Assembly (NCBI RefSeq): GCF_001269425.1
Contig: NZ_CP011787.1
Location: 496,001-560,000 of the forward strand
DNA: 64,000 bases
Origin: Candidatus Palibaumannia cicadellinicola
GTDB lineage: Bacteria > Pseudomonadota > Gammaproteobacteria > Enterobacterales > Enterobacteriaceae
Reading direction: 5' to 3'
The notes beneath the pieces are model-generated. The model was not told the origin of the DNA. It searched no databases and saw only the letters and a program-made list of their open reading frames with translations. The position numbers and the translations under genes were made by a program. This document shows, piece by piece, positions 63,534 through 64,000 of the stretch (position 1 is the first letter of the stretch; each line of letters begins with the position of its first letter).

Positions 63534-64000
63534 CTATGTAGTATGTGCTATAAAATATGCACGTAATCCAAGATGCAAAGCATTAGCTATTTTTTTTTGA
63601 TAAGAACTACTACCTAGTAGTAGTTCTTCTCTAATATTACTGATGAAACCAGTTTCAACTAATAATGATGGAATATCAGGAGAACGTAGTACTCCTAAGT
63701 TAGCATATTGAGGCTTAGTTTTATGTAAAGATCCAACAATTTTTAATTTTCCTAGTACTTTTACTGCAATTTCATATCCTACCCGTTGTGAATGATCAAA
63801 CTGCAAGTCTAATACTAATTTACTGAAGTATGGATCACCTATACTGTTAGTGAGTAATTTACTTGCACAACCTATTAATTTATATTGTTTATCGTATTGT
63901 TCCAGCCAATTGTATATTTCGCTATGAGCACGTCTGTTGGATAATATCCATACTGAAGCGCCACAGGCACGTCTGTTTGACGCAGCAGCATCAGTATGTA
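63534..64000 (-). CDS. amiB: N-acetylmuramoyl-L-alanine amidase AmiB, 3' part
   Basis: Periplasmic zinc amidase that splits septal peptidoglycan so daughter cells separate. The reading frame enters from beyond the right edge and runs 154 codons to the stop at 63534. Amidase_3 features seen are the [27 protein letters not shown] stretch, [43 protein letters not shown] with the catalytic Glu, and [26 protein letters not shown]. The short C-terminal extension of E. coli AmiB is missing. The usual HADA motif reads HTDA here. It lies 90 bases upstream of mutL, as in E. coli. Confidence 0.93.
   Translation of the reverse strand, partial: HTDAAASNRRACGASVWILSNRRAHSEIYNWLEQYDKQYKLIGCASKLLTNSIGDPYFSKLVLDLQFDHSQRVGYEIAVKVLGKLKIVGSLHKTKPQYANLGVLRSPDIPSLLVETGFISNIREELLLGSSSYQKKIANALHLGLRAYFIAHTT

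Overview
The window is a gene-dense, very AT-rich stretch of a reduced gammaproteobacterial chromosome. Almost every protein aligns end to end with an Escherichia coli protein, local gene order follows E. coli segments with genes deleted in place, and there are no insertion sequences, prophage genes, CRISPR arrays or strain-specific genes. This is the profile of an ancient obligate insect endosymbiont. The combination of a complete recBCD, mutH and mutL, crp, and outer-membrane protein assembly genes, with lpxD/lpxA/lpxB missing from their usual slots, fits the sharpshooter symbiont Baumannia or a close relative best. That name is an inference, not a proven identification.

Layout. (1) 1-14176, plus strand: end of tsf, then pyrH, frr, dxr, uppS, cdsA, rseP, bamA, skp, fabZ, dnaE, accA, equivalent to the E. 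coli 4-minute cluster without lpxD, lpxA, lpxB and rnhB. (2) 14177-15190: a 1-kb stretch without a convincing gene. (3) 15191-27294, plus: mutH, rppH, lgt, thyA, recC, recB, recD. (4) 27500-30519: crp, a 0.9-kb non-coding stretch, dnaB and a tRNA-Arg(CCU). (5) 30680-48105: dnaK behind a heat-shock promoter, dnaJ, rpsT, ribF, ileS, lspA, ispH, carA, carB, folA, apaH, rsmA and surA, corresponding to the first minutes of the E. coli map. (6) 48271-50350: bamE, ratB, ratA, smpB and the tmRNA gene ssrA. (7) 50548-64000, minus strand: rplI, rpsR, priB, rpsF, rlmB, rnr, purA, hflC, hflK, hflX, an hfq-sized gap, miaA, mutL and the 3' part of amiB.

How the genes work together: envelope building (cdsA, uppS, dxr, ispH, fabZ, accA, lgt, lspA, bamA, bamE, skp, surA, rseP), replication and repair (dnaE, dnaB, priB, recBCD, mutH, mutL), nucleotides and cofactors (pyrH, purA, thyA, carAB, folA, ribF), translation and ribosome rescue (tsf, frr, ileS, ribosomal proteins, rsmA, rlmB, miaA, smpB, ssrA), and proteostasis and RNA turnover (dnaKJ, hflKC, rnr, rppH).

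I found no new defence, mobile or biosynthetic system. The most striking signal is a set of four genes (crp, dnaJ, surA, smpB) in which the reading frame breaks by one base at a homopolymer of A or T while the ancestral sequence beyond the break is well preserved. These are either poly(A)-tract mutations tolerated or rescued by slippage, or homopolymer sequencing errors. Other second-look items are an RNase R gene whose N-terminal domain is decaying behind an in-frame stop codon, a short relic in the hfq slot, RecD helicase motifs that have drifted, a long tmRNA tag, and a 28-bp perfect palindrome inside lspA.
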